Of a stretch of DNA of 51,093 nt, positions 1-9,041 are shown in pieces. A program made the position numbers and the translations under genes. Positions within the stretch are counted from its first letter, which is position 1. Each line of letters opens with the position of its first letter. Source of the stretch: Bacteroidales bacterium (GTDB taxonomy: Bacteria > Bacteroidota > Bacteroidia > Bacteroidales > UBA932); NCBI GenBank assembly GCA_004552615.1, contig SFNZ01000003.1, positions 1 through 51,093 of the forward strand. The letters are read 5' to 3'. The notes under the pieces were generated by a model. The model saw nothing but the letters and a program-made list of their open reading frames with translations, made no database searches and was not told the DNA's origin.

Positions 1-753
1 CAGGCCATCGGCAAGACGCCGGCAGAATTCTGGCAGATGAGTGACGGAATAGCCAAAGGACAGGACGCGAGCAACATCCTGGCCTATATGAAACTCATGG
101 CGGACGAGGCCAAGGCCAAGGGCATCAAGCTTAAAAGGGAGGAGCTGAAGATGTTCGGGGCCGGCATCGAGTTGTATTCCGGAGTGGAGAAATGGTTCAG
201 GCTCATCAATCTTTACGGAGAGATGAAAGGGGTGAAGGTGGAGCATTACATCAATTCATCCGGGCTGAAGGAAATCATCGAGGGCTCGCCTATTGCCGGA
301 CGCTTCAAGCACATATTCGCAAGCTCGTTCATATACAACGAGGACGGGGAGGCGGAATGGCCGGGCATCGCCGTGGACTACACGGCCAAGACACAGTTCA
401 TTTTCAAGATTAACAAAGGCATTTTCAGTTCGCGTGACGCAGCCAAAGTAAATGAGAGCGTTTCGGATGACAAGAAACGCATCCCGTTCACACAGATGAT
501 TTATGTCGGGGACGGCGATACCGACGTGCCTTGCATGAAGATTGTCAATATGTTCGGGGGACATTCCATAGCTGTGTATGACCCCGAGAACAAAAAGAAG
601 AAAGCCGTCGCGGAAAAGCTGAAACGTCAGGGACGTGTCAATTTCACCGCTCCGGCCAACTATGAGGCAGGTGGAAAGGTCTATGAAGTGGTATGCCGCA
701 TCATTGACAAGATAGTCGCAGACATAGCCCTTTCCAGACTTTCCAAGGGCTGA
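1..753 (+). CDS. HAD-superfamily hydrolase (5' end outside window)
   Basis: The reading frame is open to the left edge, so the protein starts upstream and only its last 250 residues are present. HAD signatures are visible: a motif II-like Ser in YINSSG, and motif IV in YVGDGDTDVPCMK, whose aspartates bind Mg2+ in phosphatases of this superfamily. The motif I nucleophile (DxDxT) must lie left of the window. The cap-like segment and substrate cannot be judged. The gene ends at a TGA whose last base directly abuts the stop codon of the convergent aguB, leaving no room for an intergenic terminator. I infer a cytosolic phosphatase of unknown substrate; family call is secure, function is not. Confidence 0.8.
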   Translation, partial: QAIGKTPAEFWQMSDGIAKGQDASNILAYMKLMADEAKAKGIKLKREELKMFGAGIELYSGVEKWFRLINLYGEMKGVKVEHYINSSGLKEIIEGSPIAGRFKHIFASSFIYNEDGEAEWPGIAVDYTAKTQFIFKINKGIFSSRDAAKVNESVSDDKKRIPFTQMIYVGDGDTDVPCMKIVNMFGGHSIAVYDPENKKKKAVAEKLKRQGRVNFTAPANYEAGGKVYEVVCRIIDKIVADIALSRLSKG

Positions 754-1641
754 TTATTTCCCGAATCTCTTCAGTATATCCCCGTATGCGTCGATTCTCC
801 TGTCACGGAGGAAAGGCCATCCGCGGCGGACATACTCGGTCCTGTCAAGGTCAATCTCGACGACCTTGTTCTCTTCGCTGTCAGTGCCGAATTGGGCCAG
901 GATCTCGCCCTGGGGCCCTGTAGCGAATGAATATCCCCAGAAATCGAGTCCGATGGTATTGCCGGACGGATCGTCCTCATGTCCGACACGGTTCACCGTG
1001 ATGACAGGAAGCCCGTTGGCCACTGAATGTCCCCTCTGGACCAGCTGCCAGGCCTGGCGCTGGGTCTGCTGTTCCTCTTTCGAATCGGTCCCGACGCCTC
1101 CGATTGCAGTAGGGTAAATCAGGAGTTCGGCCCCGTTGAGAGCCATGAGCCTCGCTGCTTCCGGATACCACTGGTCCCAGCATACGAGCACTCCGAGGTC
1201 TCCCACGGATGTGTGGACAGGCCTGAATCCGAGGTCCCCGGGAGTGAAATAGAATTTCTCATAGAAACAAGGATCGTCCGGAATGTGCATCTTGCGGTAT
1301 TTTCCGGCAATGGAGCCGTCCTTTTCAATGACTACCGCAGTATTGTGATACAGCCCGGGAGCACGTCTTTCAAAAAGCGAGAGCACAAGGACGATTCCGA
1401 GCTCGCGTGCAAGTGCACCGAACCGCTCGGTTGACGGTCCAGGGATAGTCTCTGCCAGGTCACATATCGATGCTTCCTCGGTCTGGCAGAAATATACGCT
1501 GTTGTGCAGTTCCTGGAGCACGACGAGCTGGGCTCCTTGCGAAGCGCACTGCCTGATATTCGCCTCAAGCTTGCTGATATTGGCAGCGATGTCCGTTCCG
1601 CAGGACTGCTGCACCATTCCGACTTTGAGTATTCTTGACAT
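754..1641 (-). CDS. aguB: N-carbamoylputrescine amidohydrolase
   Basis: Nitrilase-superfamily C-N hydrolase of 295 residues, the usual length for this enzyme. The catalytic triad is visible as E44 (VVLQELHN), K117 (KYRKMHIPDD) and C154 (VLVCWDQWYPE). The lysine-flanking segment with FYEKFYFTPGD is characteristic of N-carbamoylputrescine amidases. It hydrolyses N-carbamoylputrescine to putrescine, CO2 and ammonia in the cytosol. It lies 40 bp downstream of aguA on the same strand, so the two consecutive steps from agmatine to putrescine are probably cotranscribed. Other nitrilase-family amidases are possible by sequence alone, but the aguA neighbour settles it. Confidence 0.93.
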   Translation of the reverse strand: MSRILKVGMVQQSCGTDIAANISKLEANIRQCASQGAQLVVLQELHNSVYFCQTEEASICDLAETIPGPSTERFGALARELGIVLVLSLFERRAPGLYHNTAVVIEKDGSIAGKYRKMHIPDDPCFYEKFYFTPGDLGFRPVHTSVGDLGVLVCWDQWYPEAARLMALNGAELLIYPTAIGGVGTDSKEEQQTQRQAWQLVQRGHSVANGLPVITVNRVGHEDDPSGNTIGLDFWGYSFATGPQGEILAQFGTDSEENKVVEIDLDRTEYVRRGWPFLRDRRIDAYGDILKRFGK

Positions 1642-1681
1642 ATTCAGTTTGAATTTATTACAATATTCAGCCCCTCTCCCG

Positions 1682-2737
1682 TCATTTCCCCTGCGCCGGT
1701 CCCAGCCAGCCTTCCGGGAACTGCATCGTCACGCAGTGGAGGGAGCCGTGCCCTGAGAGAAGAGGGCGGCAGTCGATTACCTTGATTTCCCTGTCTGGGA
1801 ATGCCTCCTGCAATCTTTCCGCAGCAATGTCATCGAGCGGGGAACCGGATCCCGGGACAAGTACTGCCCCGTTGATTATCAGGAAATTGGCATAGGAAGC
1901 AGGAAGTCTGTATCCGTCCAGCCAGAGAGGTTCCGGCAGAGGGAGAGGAATCAGACGGTAAGGTTTCCCGTCTTCAGTCCGGAATTCCCGGAGCTGGGCC
2001 TCCATCGCATGAAGTCCGGCATAATTCTCGTCCGACTCGTCGGTACATTGTGTGTATGCTATGGTGTCAGGGGAGCAGAAACGGGCCATGATGTCCACGT
2101 GGCTGTCCGTATCGTCCCCGGCAATTCCCCCATGCTCGAGCCAGAGGACCCGTTTCAGTCCGAAAGCCTGCCTGAGTTCCCCTTCAATCTCCTCGCGGGA
2201 GAGATATTCGTTGCGGTTCACTGAGCAGAGACATTCCGCAGTGGTCAGGAGGGTTCCCTGCCCGTCGGAATCAATGCTGCCGCCTTCGAGCACGAACGGC
2301 CTCATGTCCACGCACATGACATCCTCCTCGAACATTCCGGAGAAGAAGACCTTGCGCGTCATCTGGTTGTCCAGGTCGGAAGCGAACTTCAGGCCCCAGC
2401 CGTTGAACACGAAATCGTAGAGGTATTTCTCCCCGTCATCCCCGTGGACAGAGATTCCGCCATGGTCCCTGGCCCAGGTGTCGTTGATCGGGCATTCGCA
2501 GAATGCAATGGCATTGATATCAATGTCAAGTGACAGTGATCCGGACAGTTCCGCAAGGCGTTCCCGCGTATCTTCCACGGATGAGGTGACTATCATCAGG
2601 GCCTCATGTCCGAGGACAGCGGCGGCTATCTTCGCATAACACTCCTGGACTTTCTCCAGTTCATACCAAGGGGTGGTCGTGTCCGGCCACGTGAGCTGGA
2701 CTCCACTCTGTTTCTCCCATTCTGCAGGCAGTCTCAT
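1682..2737 (-). CDS. aguA: agmatine deiminase
   Basis: Peptidyl-arginine deiminase (PF04371) family protein of 351 residues. It converts agmatine to N-carbamoylputrescine and ammonia, the step before AguB. The sequence shows the substrate-site ARDHGG motif (89-94), the GDDTDSHVD motif with catalytic His213, and the C-terminal GHGSLHC motif with the nucleophile Cys335. The start begins MRLPAEWEKQ, as in the family. A Bacteroidales -7 element lies at 2771-2778, about 33 bp upstream. No arginine decarboxylase is in the window, so agmatine must come from elsewhere in the genome or from outside. Confidence 0.94.
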   Translation of the reverse strand: MRLPAEWEKQSGVQLTWPDTTTPWYELEKVQECYAKIAAAVLGHEALMIVTSSVEDTRERLAELSGSLSLDIDINAIAFCECPINDTWARDHGGISVHGDDGEKYLYDFVFNGWGLKFASDLDNQMTRKVFFSGMFEEDVMCVDMRPFVLEGGSIDSDGQGTLLTTAECLCSVNRNEYLSREEIEGELRQAFGLKRVLWLEHGGIAGDDTDSHVDIMARFCSPDTIAYTQCTDESDENYAGLHAMEAQLREFRTEDGKPYRLIPLPLPEPLWLDGYRLPASYANFLIINGAVLVPGSGSPLDDIAAERLQEAFPDREIKVIDCRPLLSGHGSLHCVTMQFPEGWLGPAQGK

Positions 2738-2770
2738 GAAATTTGAATTTTATTACGTCAATACAACCTG

Positions 2771-2778
2771 CAAAAATA
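2771..2778 (-). promoter_or_regulatory. Putative -7 promoter element for aguA-aguB
   Basis: The minus strand reads TATTTTTG, matching the Bacteroidetes -7 consensus TAnnTTTG, with a short leader before the aguA ATG at 2737. No TTTG at the proper -33 spacing was seen, so this is a half-match. Confidence 0.4.
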
Positions 2779-2795
2779 AACAATTTATCTCAATC

Positions 2796-4247
2796 CTACC
2801 AGTTGTCGGTGCGGAAAGGTGCCACAGGAAGATTGCAGCGGCCGGTCAAGTTGCCGGGCTGGAAATCCTTGAAGCAATATCGTACTGCCACAGGCCGAGG
2901 GACTTCCCCGCTCCAGACCACGATTGTCCGGTGAGGTCCCAGTTTTGCCTCGGCAGGATGGAAGACCTTGTCCTCCCCGGCCACTTCGAATCCCTCGATC
3001 CCGTGCCACGGGCTGAATCCGTAGTCCGCCCCGTCAAAATACAGGGTGACTTCGCAGCCATCGACTTTCATTTCCCTGTACACAGGTCCGTCACAAACTA
3101 TCCCTTCACGGCCATAGGTCTTGTTAAGTGCCTGGTAAGCAAGACGGTAGCCGACTTCTTTCTTACGGCAAGGATGAATCTGGTCGTATTCATAAGGATA
3201 GACCAGATCGTTGGTGCAGACGATTCCGCTGTTCGGAATCATGCCGGCAGCCTTCCTCTGTGCCTCTCTCTGGCGGGCCCCGAGAGTGCCGTCCCCGCTG
3301 TATTTCCAAGGAGCGAGCTCGACCTCATAGAACGGAAGCCGACCCTGTCCCCAGAGCTCCCGCCAGACCTCCACCATCCTGGCAAGACGGTCGGCATAAT
3401 ATTGGTACAGACCGGCATTGGTCTCTCCCTGATACCAAAGGAAGCCTTTTAGAGTATAATTGTGAACCGGATGGAGCATGCCGTTGTACATGACATATGA
3501 AGAGCAGCAGTTCCACCATCCGCCCGGATCCTTGCGGTGCAGCTCACCGAGAGACAGGGTCTCAACAGGGTATTCGCGGACTATCTCCTCAGGCATCCAG
3601 CTCTCGACAGCGGACCCGCCCCAGTTGCATTCCAGAAGGCCGACCGGCACGTCAAGAACGGAATTCAGCATTTTGGCGAAATACCATCCGGCGGCGGAAA
3701 TCCATCTCGCGGTCTCAGGTGCAGGAACTACCCATCTACCCTCAACCGTATCCTGGACTTCAAGGCTTCCGGTCTTCGGGACCTTGACCTGGCGTATCTT
3801 GTCTTTCCATTGTCCGGAAAGGGCTATTTCCTCGGCCGATCCTTCCACAGGACAGAGCCAGAAACCGTCGAGAGGCATCTCCATATTGGACTGACCTCCG
3901 CAGAGCCATACCTCTCCTATGAGAATATTGCCGAGAGTGACCTTCCCGTCCTTGTCTGAAATGGTGACTGTCTGCGGCTCGTAACCGGCTGCAGGAGTAG
4001 GAACGGAGAGTTTCCAGGCCCCGTCGCTTCCGCATTCAGCCGTATAGACAGACTTCGACCAGGAGACTGTGACTTTCACACGGCCTTCCCCCCAGCCCCA
4101 TAGATTGACGTCGGATTGCTGCTGGAGCACCATGTTGTCACTGAGAATCTGCGGCAGCCTAATCTTGGCATCAGCCGGCTGTATTGCAGACAGAATCAAG
4201 GCGGAGACCGCCAATGCAAATGAGCGAAGTTTCATGTTCGGTTTCAT
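2796..4247 (-). CDS. SGNH-type carbohydrate acetylesterase (sialate O-acetylesterase-like)
   Basis: Secreted or periplasmic esterase of 483 residues with an N-terminal signal peptide (hydrophobic residues about 8-27, ending near PADA). The SASA/SGNH nucleophile block is GGQSNMEMP, and a second block is LWYQGETNAG. The C-terminal catalytic pair is probably within the DQIHP segment. Database homologues are usually named sialate O-acetylesterase. No sialic-acid genes are here and the neighbours degrade mannan, so I infer that it removes acetyl groups from acetylated mannan or its oligosaccharides. It starts 10 bp after the epimerase stop, so the two are one transcription unit. A second in-frame ATG four codons in (4235) could also be the start. 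Confidence 0.85.
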   Translation of the reverse strand: MKPNMKLRSFALAVSALILSAIQPADAKIRLPQILSDNMVLQQQSDVNLWGWGEGRVKVTVSWSKSVYTAECGSDGAWKLSVPTPAAGYEPQTVTISDKDGKVTLGNILIGEVWLCGGQSNMEMPLDGFWLCPVEGSAEEIALSGQWKDKIRQVKVPKTGSLEVQDTVEGRWVVPAPETARWISAAGWYFAKMLNSVLDVPVGLLECNWGGSAVESWMPEEIVREYPVETLSLGELHRKDPGGWWNCCSSYVMYNGMLHPVHNYTLKGFLWYQGETNAGLYQYYADRLARMVEVWRELWGQGRLPFYEVELAPWKYSGDGTLGARQREAQRKAAGMIPNSGIVCTNDLVYPYEYDQIHPCRKKEVGYRLAYQALNKTYGREGIVCDGPVYREMKVDGCEVTLYFDGADYGFSPWHGIEGFEVAGEDKVFHPAEAKLGPHRTIVVWSGEVPRPVAVRYCFKDFQPGNLTGRCNLPVAPFRTDNW

Positions 4248-4257
4248 ATTTAATAAT

Positions 4258-5502
4258 TCAATTATTCAGGTTTAAATCATTCCTTTCGATAACCTCGAGG
4301 CACATTCGGGAATTGTGATAAGGGCATTTCCAGAAACCCGCCTTGTCATTCGTCCGGTCAGGCGTCCCGTCCGCCTTGAGGCTCCAGAACCATTCCCCTC
4401 CCTCCCTGTCGGAAATGCGCGTCCTGATGAATTTCCACACATCTTCCGCGATTCCCAGGGCCTTCTCATCCCCGGTGAGCTGATACAGATTCAGATAGCC
4501 CACGACGGTCTCGGCCTGCACCCACCAGTGCCGGTCAGCATCCACAGCCCCGGTCTCCCCATGGAACTCGTAAATCATTCCGCCACCCGGGATATACCCT
4601 TCCGATGCTGCATCGGCAATTTGCTTCACCACAGGCAGGTATTTCTCCCTCAGGGCATCGCCACCTGCGACATGCGCGGCCTCGTCAATGAGCCAGGAGG
4701 CCTCTATGTCATGCCCGTAGGACACAATCTCGTGACGGTTGTTCCAGTCATCGTCGAAAAACAGGCGCAGATGTCCCGTCGAAGGGTCCATTATCTTTTC
4801 CGAAAAAATGTCGAGAAGATTCAATATCCTCTCCCTGAGCCCCTCGTCAGGCCACACCCGGTAAAGATTCGCATAAGGCTCGATGATATGCAGATGGGTG
4901 TTCATCGTCTTGTGCTCGTTGGCATCCTTCTCGCTGAGTCTCACGTCACCGAGAGGTTTCCAGTCCCTCGAGAGGGCCTCGAAATACCCGTTCCGGACAG
5001 GGTCAGCGCTGTATTTCTCTATATCCCGGTAAAGGTCAGCGGCAAGACCTGTCGCAGAACTGTCCCCTGTTGCCCTAGCATATTCACTGAGGCCGTATAT
5101 GGCAAATCCGAGTGCGTAAATCTGCTTCTTCGTGTCAAGAGGACGTCCTTCACTGTCCACGCTCCAGTACACTCCCCCGTACTCCTGGTCGATGAATTTC
5201 TCCTCGAGTTCCTGCTTCATGCGCGAGGCGCATTCAAGATATGATTCCCTGCGGAGAACCCGGTATGCGGCAGAAAAAGCCCAGAGCATCCTCGAGACCA
5301 TGACCGCTCCGAGAGGTTCGCCGGGAATCTCCTCCCCATAACCTGAAATCCGTCCGGGAACAGGCTCGCCCGGCCTGCACATCCTCGTGCTCCAGAAATG
5401 TAAAATATTGGTTTCCAGTTCTTCAAGCATTTCCTGGGCCATAGCGCGAAGGGCCTGGCCGTTTCTGACATCCGGATTATTCATGATATATGGAGTTTTC
5501 AT
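4258..5502 (-). CDS. cellobiose 2-epimerase (AGE family)
   Basis: 414-residue (alpha/alpha)6-barrel epimerase. Conserved cellobiose 2-epimerase blocks are present in order: NTHLHIIEPYANLYR (201-215), GHDIEASWL (263-271), HWWVQAE (325-331) and KCPYHNSRM (392-400). They contain the expected catalytic histidines near 203, 264 and 396. In mannan catabolism this enzyme converts beta-1,4-mannobiose to mannosylglucose, the substrate of the GH130 phosphorylase encoded nearby. No signal peptide is seen, so it acts in the cytosol. It is first in a two-gene minus-strand unit with the acetylesterase and is divergent from the AraC regulator. N-acylglucosamine 2-epimerase is the alternative family name, but the KCPYHN block and context favour cellobiose 2-epimerase. 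Confidence 0.92.
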   Translation of the reverse strand: MKTPYIMNNPDVRNGQALRAMAQEMLEELETNILHFWSTRMCRPGEPVPGRISGYGEEIPGEPLGAVMVSRMLWAFSAAYRVLRRESYLECASRMKQELEEKFIDQEYGGVYWSVDSEGRPLDTKKQIYALGFAIYGLSEYARATGDSSATGLAADLYRDIEKYSADPVRNGYFEALSRDWKPLGDVRLSEKDANEHKTMNTHLHIIEPYANLYRVWPDEGLRERILNLLDIFSEKIMDPSTGHLRLFFDDDWNNRHEIVSYGHDIEASWLIDEAAHVAGGDALREKYLPVVKQIADAASEGYIPGGGMIYEFHGETGAVDADRHWWVQAETVVGYLNLYQLTGDEKALGIAEDVWKFIRTRISDREGGEWFWSLKADGTPDRTNDKAGFWKCPYHNSRMCLEVIERNDLNLNN

Positions 5503-5657
5503 CTTGGTTTCAATGCATACAAATATACGTCATTCCGGTCAAAGAGGAAATGCAGGAAGACAATCCCGGCCAATAATATAAAAAAATGTTAAAATAGTAT
5601 CAAAATTTTGGTATATTTGCCGCTGAGGATTATTAATGGCCAACACAATCAACCACA
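5503..5657. promoter_or_regulatory. Divergent control region of the mannan locus
   Basis: This 155-bp gap separates the epimerase (minus) from the AraC regulator (plus). TAnnTTTG -7 elements face both ways: TATATTTG on the minus strand at 5520-5527 and TATATTTG on the plus strand at 5612-5619. Neither has a clean TTTG at -33 spacing, which would fit activator-dependent promoters. AraC binding half-sites were not recognised. Confidence 0.5.
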
Positions 5658-6533
5658 ATGAGCGAAGTATTCACAGAAATCACCAACCTCTCCAATATGG
5701 ACTGTTTCAACATCGTCGAGAGGCACAAGACCGAGTTCACATATCCGCTGCACCGCCACCGGGAATTCGAGCTGAATTTCGTGGAGCACGGGAGCGGCGT
5801 ACAGAGAATCGTCGGGGACAGCGTGGAGACCATCGGAGACTTCGATCTCGTGCTGATAGGTGCGGAGAATCTCGAGCACGTATGGGAGAACGGAACCTGT
5901 AAAAGCAGCGATATCAGGGAGATAACCATCCAGTTTTCCCCGGATTTCCTCGGTGAGGAGTTGCTCGGGAAAAACCAGTTCGACTCCATCAGGAAGATGC
6001 TCAAGGCGGCCGACCACGGCATTGCATTCTCGATGGAGGCCATAATGCGCATATACAACTCGCTCTCCGGCCTTGCTAACGACCAGAACAATTTCCTGCA
6101 GTTCCTGAAGGTCCTCTACATCCTCAACGAACTCTCGAAAGGACCATATAAAGTATTGGCCAGCAGTTCATTCGCCCACTCCGCACGAAATCAGGAAAGC
6201 CGGAGGGTGACGAAGGTCAAGCAATACATAAACGACCATTACGCCGAGGAACTCAGGCTCGGAGACCTTGCTTCACTCGTGGGAATGAGTCCTTCCGCAT
6301 TCAGCCGTTTCTTCAAGTTGAGGACAGGCAAGTCATTGTCCGACTACGTGTTGGATATCCGTTTAGGCTATGCCGCAAGGCTTCTCGTGGACTCCACGAG
6401 GAATATCTCGGAGATATGCTATGAATGCGGATTCAACAATCTTTCTAATTTCAACAGGATATTCAAGGCAAAAAGGTCCATCACCCCGAGGGAGTTCAGG
6501 GCCCTGTACAAGAAGAACAAGGTGACGGTGTGA
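5658..6533 (+). CDS. AraC-family transcriptional regulator of the mannan locus
   Basis: 291-residue regulator. The N-terminal cupin-like sugar-sensing domain (about 15-150) shows the HRHREFELNFVEHGSG block typical of AraC arms. The C-terminal double helix-turn-helix (about 190-285) is marked by LRLGDLASLVGMSPSAFSR and ISEICYECGFNNLSNFNRIF. It sits between the divergent epimerase/esterase unit and the mannanase-phosphorylase-symporter unit, so I infer that it controls both in response to a manno-oligosaccharide. The ligand is not provable from sequence. The start matches the ATG 39 bp after the -7 element. Confidence 0.9.
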   Translation: MSEVFTEITNLSNMDCFNIVERHKTEFTYPLHRHREFELNFVEHGSGVQRIVGDSVETIGDFDLVLIGAENLEHVWENGTCKSSDIREITIQFSPDFLGEELLGKNQFDSIRKMLKAADHGIAFSMEAIMRIYNSLSGLANDQNNFLQFLKVLYILNELSKGPYKVLASSSFAHSARNQESRRVTKVKQYINDHYAEELRLGDLASLVGMSPSAFSRFFKLRTGKSLSDYVLDIRLGYAARLLVDSTRNISEICYECGFNNLSNFNRIFKAKRSITPREFRALYKKNKVTV

Positions 6534-6587
6534 TTCGCAGTATCCCCTTCAGCATCATTATTTATATCATTATTTATCAAATTAGTA

Positions 6588-6619
6588 TTTGTTTACCAAG
6601 AGGACATCTTCTATCTTTG
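6588..6619 (+). promoter_or_regulatory. Promoter of the mannanase operon
   Basis: TTTG at 6588-6591, a 20-bp spacer, then TATCTTTG at 6612-6619: a full match to the Bacteroidetes TTTG-N19/20-TAnnTTTG promoter. It lies 28 bp upstream of the GH5-GH26 start codon. Confidence 0.75.
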
Positions 6620-6647
6620 CAAGGCAAAATGACACTGAACTATTGTT

Positions 6648-9029
6648 ATGAAAGTTTTATCGAAATTGAGCCTTGCAATGACATTGTCCCTATGCTGCGC
6701 TTGCTGCGGAAACAGGGATGCCGCTGATTTCATTTCCGTCAGGGACGGACAGTTCGTCCGCGGAGACAAGCCTTACGGCTATTATATCGGTACCAACATG
6801 TGGTACGGTCCGGTACTCGCCTCAGCCACCGATGCTGCGGACCCGGACAGGCTCGCAGAAGAGCTCGATTCTCTCAAAGCATTGGGAATCACAAACTTAA
6901 GAGTCCTTCTCGGAGCTGACGGAGAAGCTGGCGTGCAATCCAAGGTGGAGCCTACCCTGCAGACTGCCCCGGGAGTCTATGACGAGAACATGTTCGTCGG
7001 AGTGGACAGATTCCTCTGCGAACTCGGAAAGAGGGGCATGACCGCGATTCTCTATCTGAACAACGCATGGGAATGGTCCGGAGGATACGGACAGTATCTG
7101 GAATGGGCAGGGGCAGGAAGCCCTTTGAATACTAATACTGCAACGTGGGACGAATACCGCGCGGCGACCTCGCGGTTCATCACCAACGAGAAAGCCCGTG
7201 AAATGTTCAGGAACCATGTCCGCAACGTCGTCACGAGGGTGAACACAGTGACCGGAAAACCTTATTCCGAGGACCCGGCCATCTTCTCCTGGCAGATTTG
7301 CAACGAACCGAGATGCTTCACCGATGACGAGGAGGTGCAGAAGGAGTTCGCATCATGGCTCAAGGAGATTGCAGGATATATCAAGTCATTGGATTCCAAT
7401 CACATGGTATCTACCGGCAACGAGGGAAGCTTCGGATGCGAGATGAACATGGACCTCTACCGGGACATTCATTCATGCCCTGACATCGACTATCTCACGA
7501 TACATATCTGGCCCTACAACTGGGGATGGGCCAAGGCGGACAACCTCGAGGGGACTCTCCCTGAAGCTCTCAGCAGGACCGACAGATACATTGACAGCCA
7601 CATCATTCTTGCGGAAGAGCTCGGAAAACCTCTCGTAATTGAGGAGTTCGGGTTCCCGCGTGACGGATTCAGGTTCGAGAAAGGAAGTCCCGTAACCTGC
7701 CGTGACAAGTATTATTCCCACATATTCGGAAGGCTCGAGGATTCTGCCCGCAGGGGCGGCGTACTTGCCGGACTCAATTTCTGGACCTGGGGAGGGACCG
7801 CGTCACAGAATCCGGAGAACGTATATTGGAAGAAGGGCGATGACTACTGCGGAGACCCGGCGCAGGAGCAGCAGGGACTAAATTCCATATATCTCGACGA
7901 CAGTTCCACAATCGGCCTGATCCGGGAAAGCAACGCACGCCTGGCAGCCACTGTGCCTGACCTTTCGGGAAAAGAAGCATCCGAGGGCCTGATTTCAATG
8001 CTCGCAGGGGCAGTCGCTGAAGGAAAGACGTTGTACGGCCACCAGGACGACCTTTTCTACGGACACAACTGGAAGCTGGAAGGCATCCCGGCAGACGGAT
8101 TCACCCGCTCTGACGTGAAGGAATCATGCGGCAGCTTCCCGGCAGTTCTCGGAATGGACCTCGGAGGAATCGAAATCGGAGATGAATGCAATCTGGACGG
8201 CATCCCGTTCGAAATGATGCGCGCTGCGGCAGAGGAGCATTATGCAAGAGGAGGAGTCCTCACATTCTCATGGCACGCCCGCAATCCGCTGACCGGAGGT
8301 GACGCATGGGATATCACCTCGGACAAGGCCGTGGAATACATACTCAAGGGCGAGGGACAGGACAAGTTCCTCGGCTGGCTGGAAAGGACAGCCGATTTCC
8401 TCGAATCCGTGAAAGGTCCGGACGGGAAACCTGCGGCTGTCATCTTCAGGCCATGGCACGAACATACCGGAAGCTGGTTCTGGTGGGGACGCGACCTGTG
8501 CAGCATAAGGCAGTACCAGGATCTTTGGAACCTCACTTATGAATATATGGTATGCCGGAGAGGTCTGGCAAACCTGGTCTGGGCCTACTCCCCGGGCGGA
8601 GGCAATTCCGAAGAAATCTATATGGAAAGATATCCTGGAGACGGTACAGTGGACATTCTCGGTCTGGACTTGTACGAATATGTCAGGGAAGGCGAAAGCC
8701 TTGACTCGGCAAATGCAAGATTCAGCGCACAGATGAGGGACGCCTTCAGCTATATAAGCAGGCAGGCGGAATCCAGGTCAAAACTTGCAGCATTGACCGA
8801 AGCAGGACTTGAGAGCCTGGGACATCCGGCATGGTGGACAGAGGCACTTCTGCCTGTACTGAAGGAATACCCTGTGGCATACGCTCTTACATGGAGGAAC
8901 GCCTGGGACAAGCCTATGCATTTCTATGCCCCGTACGAGGGATTCGAAAACGCCGGAGACTTCAGGAACTTCGTGGATGAAGGCAGCATTGTCATGCTCG
9001 ACGGACTTAAGAAAAAAGGAAACAATTAA
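6648..9029 (+). CDS. Bifunctional beta-mannanase, GH5-GH26 fusion, probable lipoprotein
   Basis: 793 residues carrying two endo-beta-1,4-mannanase modules. The first (about 28-430) is GH5, probably subfamily 7, with acid/base E220 in SWQICNEPR and nucleophile E333 in IEEFGF. The second (about 445-785) is GH26, with acid/base E605 in FRPWHEHTG and nucleophile E718 in ALTEAG. The N-terminus is hydrophobic and ends in a cysteine cluster (LCCACCG, 15-21), suggesting lipidation although the lipobox is imperfect. It probably sits on the cell surface or in the periplasm and cuts mannan to mannobiose and short oligosaccharides. It leads the unit followed by the GH130 phosphorylase 12 bp downstream. 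Both modules keep their catalytic glutamates. Confidence 0.92.
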   Translation: MKVLSKLSLAMTLSLCCACCGNRDAADFISVRDGQFVRGDKPYGYYIGTNMWYGPVLASATDAADPDRLAEELDSLKALGITNLRVLLGADGEAGVQSKVEPTLQTAPGVYDENMFVGVDRFLCELGKRGMTAILYLNNAWEWSGGYGQYLEWAGAGSPLNTNTATWDEYRAATSRFITNEKAREMFRNHVRNVVTRVNTVTGKPYSEDPAIFSWQICNEPRCFTDDEEVQKEFASWLKEIAGYIKSLDSNHMVSTGNEGSFGCEMNMDLYRDIHSCPDIDYLTIHIWPYNWGWAKADNLEGTLPEALSRTDRYIDSHIILAEELGKPLVIEEFGFPRDGFRFEKGSPVTCRDKYYSHIFGRLEDSARRGGVLAGLNFWTWGGTASQNPENVYWKKGDDYCGDPAQEQQGLNSIYLDDSSTIGLIRESNARLAATVPDLSGKEASEGLISMLAGAVAEGKTLYGHQDDLFYGHNWKLEGIPADGFTRSDVKESCGSFPAVLGMDLGGIEIGDECNLDGIPFEMMRAAAEEHYARGGVLTFSWHARNPLTGGDAWDITSDKAVEYILKGEGQDKFLGWLERTADFLESVKGPDGKPAAVIFRPWHEHTGSWFWWGRDLCSIRQYQDLWNLTYEYMVCRRGLANLVWAYSPGGGNSEEIYMERYPGDGTVDILGLDLYEYVREGESLDSANARFSAQMRDAFSYISRQAESRSKLAALTEAGLESLGHPAWWTEALLPVLKEYPVAYALTWRNAWDKPMHFYAPYEGFENAGDFRNFVDEGSIVMLDGLKKKGNN

Positions 9030-9041
9030 TTATCACGTAAT

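Noticed and set aside
4315..5244. 309-codon frame opposite the epimerase
   Set aside because: It is a shadow of the well-conserved cellobiose 2-epimerase and has no start signal or domain.
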